A stretch of DNA of 64,000 nt from Acanthaster planci (Eukaryota > Echinodermata > Asteroidea > Valvatida > Acanthasteridae): positions 1,624,310 to 1,688,309 of the forward strand of contig NW_019091370.1 in NCBI RefSeq assembly GCF_001949145.1. The letters run 5' to 3'. The number at the start of each line of letters is the position of its first letter. Within the stretch, counting starts at the first letter, position 1. Positions 61,311-64,000 of the stretch are shown in pieces. The notes under the pieces were generated by a model that was not told the origin of the DNA, searched no databases, and saw only the letters and a list, made by a program, of their open reading frames with translations. A program made the translations under genes and the position numbers.

Positions 61311-63199
61311 TATCCAATACCAGGGGTTAGATCGTGCAAGGCAAGTGGGAACCAACATGGCGCGGCGAGGTCGTATCCATGGGAACGAGGTTGGTATCAA
61401 GCCTCCACTTTGCGGCTATCCCTGTTACGCTCACTGGGCAGAAAATGGCATTAAACCAGTAGTTTGGGAAATATCAACGTAATAAGTTGTGCACGTTCTG
61501 AACAACTTAAATACTTCACCCACGGATTATCAATAGACAGGAGCAGTATACCGCCATCTCTCTGACCAACAAGGCTGACAATAACTTTAAATCCAGTTTA
61601 AATAATACTGACAAAAATAAAACAGATGACTGTAGAATAGCACATTTCTGATTGGATGCCTAGAGCTGTTGCTATGGCTACTGATCTATGCTATGCTATG
61701 ACATACTTTAAAAAAACTGGACAGCTTAAGTTGTGAAACCAAACAAATTTGTTAAAGATGCCCAACTTTTGACCAGGTCCAAAAGAGACACAATTTTTGG
61801 TTTGGGTATACAATGTATTAAATTCCTCTCCCAAGTACGACCAGCGGAGATTTGAATTCCAAACATTCAACCACAAGACTTTATGCACATTTATTTCAGT
61901 TAAATGCAAGTTCACCTTCCAAAAGAAAAAAAAAACAAACAAACAAAAAAAATCTGGTCTTCCTCCAGTCTGAACTGACCAATGTTAACCCGTTAATTTT
62001 GGACCTTTTAAATGCTCAGCCAAATTTATACATTCTTGTTTTCCATTAAGTATTCCCAGCATTTTTATTACCAGGAGGATATAACAAATTATGCTGAATA
62101 AAGGTAAGGGTTTGATACACACAAAGCACAACTTATAATTGATTTATCATATACTTCAAATACCAGAAACAAAAACTAGAAATACAGAATGGTTGATTTC
62201 TCAATTTACTATTTCACGGTGAAGGTGGCGAGTTAAGTGAAGAGGCTTACAGTTGGACCATGCAAGGATCTCTCTTTATGAGTATGTGTGGTGCTGTAAA
62301 GAACCGGACGGTACTCATTCTTTTCAGAATCACGCCGACTCAAAAAGAGATCTCACTGCACGGCGCTACTGTAAGTCTCTTTACCTTAGCAAAAAGTATT
62401 CCTGAAGATAAATTTTTTTCAGTCTTGCCACTTCGTGTATGCGGTTATTTCAATGCTTTGGAGAGTATGCGCTTGGCTTCAAGCAATTCAATAATAAACA
62501 CTGGCATCAGCCCACTGTTTGACATAGAGGCAAAGAAAAGAAATAACAGGGACAGCGGATTCAAGACATGGGGAGAAGTGGTGTCAAGACGATCCCCGTT
62601 ATCATCGATTGGATTTATGCGTCTGGCTGCGAAAGTGCAACCGTAAGTTGGTTTTTTTTTTTTTACATAATGCCACATACAGTTCTGAGGATGTTTCTAT
62701 AAAAGTGAAACACAGGAATTTTTTGTTTAACGTGGGGGCACAGTGTGGGGGCCAGTGGTGAAAAATGAGCAAAACAGGTATTTTAATTGTGTTTGTCAAA
62801 GGGGAGGGACAGCGTGGATGGATATCTTTCTTTTTTTTCTCTTCCATTTTCCTCTTCCTTTTTTTGGTGTACGGCATCTTAACTTTCACAGCCAATAAAA
62901 ACCGATTGTCGATCAAAATTTGTGCCTTTACTTTTTAATCTCTATACTACCAAAAGAGCTACTTCAACTGACAGAGATCCTCCCTCAAAACGTCCAGACA
63001 TAATCTCCTGAGCTTTTGATGAAGTAACAGGTGACATACTAAAGAGGTAGGAACGATTAAAAAACAACCAAGAAAGAACTGAAATACACTTGGGAACTAC
63101 GAGAAAGACACAGATAAAATCTACAAGGGCGGTGGGAAATCAGTAACGGAGCCAGGGGTGAGATCGGAGGGCCGTTTAATATCCACTTAATGATCAAAA

Positions 63200-63455
63200 G
63201 AGGTTTCTTACTTCTCTGTATGTATATCCAACAGCGCATTCAGCGCCAATTACAGGATGAAGTGATGATTAAGAAAGCAATCAAGAACTGTTCACTTTTA
63301 GAGGTGGTAGGAAACCCCCCGGGTAAAATTCCAGGGAAAACCCACCGAGTTGGGCAGGGACTGAAAAACCCAATCCGCATGCTGACCTGGGTGGGATTCA
63401 AACCCGGGTCGCAGAGGTGGAAGGTGAGAAAAGAACCACGACACCAACCTGACTT
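63200..63455 (-). mobile_element. tRNA-derived SINE, family B, copy 2
   Basis: Shares the exact 20-mer GCGCCAATTACAGGATGAAG (63243-63262) and ordered blocks with copy 1 at 38773-38960. On minus, the head has a B-box-like GGGTTTGAATCCC and an A-box-like TTGGTGTCGTGG. An ATACATACAG-type sequence beyond the 20-mer may be the 3' tail. Confidence 0.65.
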
Positions 63456-64000
63456 TTGAGGGGCCCCTACGGCAACATAGGGGCTTGTTCGTTCTTCTGG
63501 TTTCATTTCTTGTTCATCACATCCATTTTTATACAAAGAAATACCTTCACGGTAATCTCAGGATTTGCCAGATTTTGACAATCCTGGTGGAAAAAATCCT
63601 GACAAATCTCACCCCTGCAGAGCTTGAACAAAAACCGGCAAAAGAACAAACAAGCAAAGCGGCTTCAGTACCACAGAGCTCGCACAGGTTCCACCACTGA
63701 GCCGTGTATACACCGCTACTCTATATACGATATTAGAGCACCAATGCTGGACAAATACTGCTAAATGTTGACTGCAATCAGTTAACAACCGCGTGTTTGA
63801 TGAAAGTCCTAAAAATGTGATTACCTGTTAACACTTACCACTAATCTCATTTTTCCCAAAGATGATGCAATTTATGCTACTTCCTCCCCTAAACACATCC
63901 CTTTTTAATAATTAAGTTGTCAAACTAAAGAATGGAGAATTAGGTACATTCACATACAGAACAATGGACAAATCTGGGTTCAGTACTTTGGGTTGCTCGA

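Larger units (their letters stand above)
60104..64000. other. Upstream flank of SLC10 copy 2 and unassigned sequence
   Basis: Contains the promoter side of SLC10 copy 2, a perfect 13-bp-arm palindrome at 61278-61310, a CpG-richer patch at 61190-61400 with a small plus-strand ATG frame (61357-61482), and a SINE at about 63200-63455. A 128-codon plus frame at 62260-62646 resembles nothing I know. No further gene is supported. Confidence 0.4.

Noticed and set aside
62260-62646. 128-codon plus-strand frame
   Set aside because: No recognised domain, no splice partners, and an equally open antisense frame.
1-64000. CRISPR arrays, bacterial operons, integrated viral genes
   Set aside because: No regularly spaced repeats, no ribosome-binding-site operon structure, and no recognisable polymerase, integrase, capsid or envelope reading frame.

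Overview
This is a 64 kb stretch of animal genomic DNA. It has GT-AG introns, AT-rich non-coding DNA, GC-rich exons, many short non-autonomous transposons and tRNA-derived SINEs, and one 154-base assembly gap. The gene content and general look suggest an invertebrate deuterostome, most likely an echinoderm (sea-star-like) or hemichordate. That is inferred from protein resemblance and repeat style, not from a search. I see no bacterial, viral or organellar genes.

Six genes can be modelled, and splice phases close exactly in every multi-exon one. On the minus strand, in transcription order: BOP1 (29624 to 19463, 13 coding exons, 797 aa, ribosome biogenesis), a FAM210A-like mitochondrial DUF1279 protein (18212 to 15117, 3 exons, 310 aa), and a DSEL-like dermatan-sulfate epimerase/sulfotransferase (8537 to 4418, 2 exons, 1196 aa). 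After a gene-poor, repeat-rich stretch (about 30-45.7 kb) comes an intronless PLAC8-family gene (minus, 46037 to 45702, 111 aa). The right end holds two SLC10 sodium/bile-acid-cotransporter paralogs facing tail to tail: one on plus (49844-52419, 375 aa) and one on minus (60103-56779, 365 aa). Their three internal exons have identical lengths (99, 194, 205 nt) and phases, so they are an inverted duplication.

The genes look like unrelated neighbours apart from the SLC10 pair. The rest is introns, probable UTRs and mobile-element debris. The best-supported elements are a 103-bp MITE with a perfect 6-bp target duplication (36405-36507), a 190-bp long inverted repeat beside it (36614-36805 / 37271-37460), a nested-palindrome MITE in an SLC10 intron (50532-50690), two copies of one SINE family (about 38.8 kb and 63.3 kb), and a second tRNA-type SINE in inverted partial duplication (59230-59635). 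I found no convincing new multi-gene system. The most interesting items are the mirrored SLC10 pair, the repeat architecture near 36.4-37.5 kb, a recurrent AGAGGGCGC motif, and two adjacent atypical GTCGG splice donors in BOP1.
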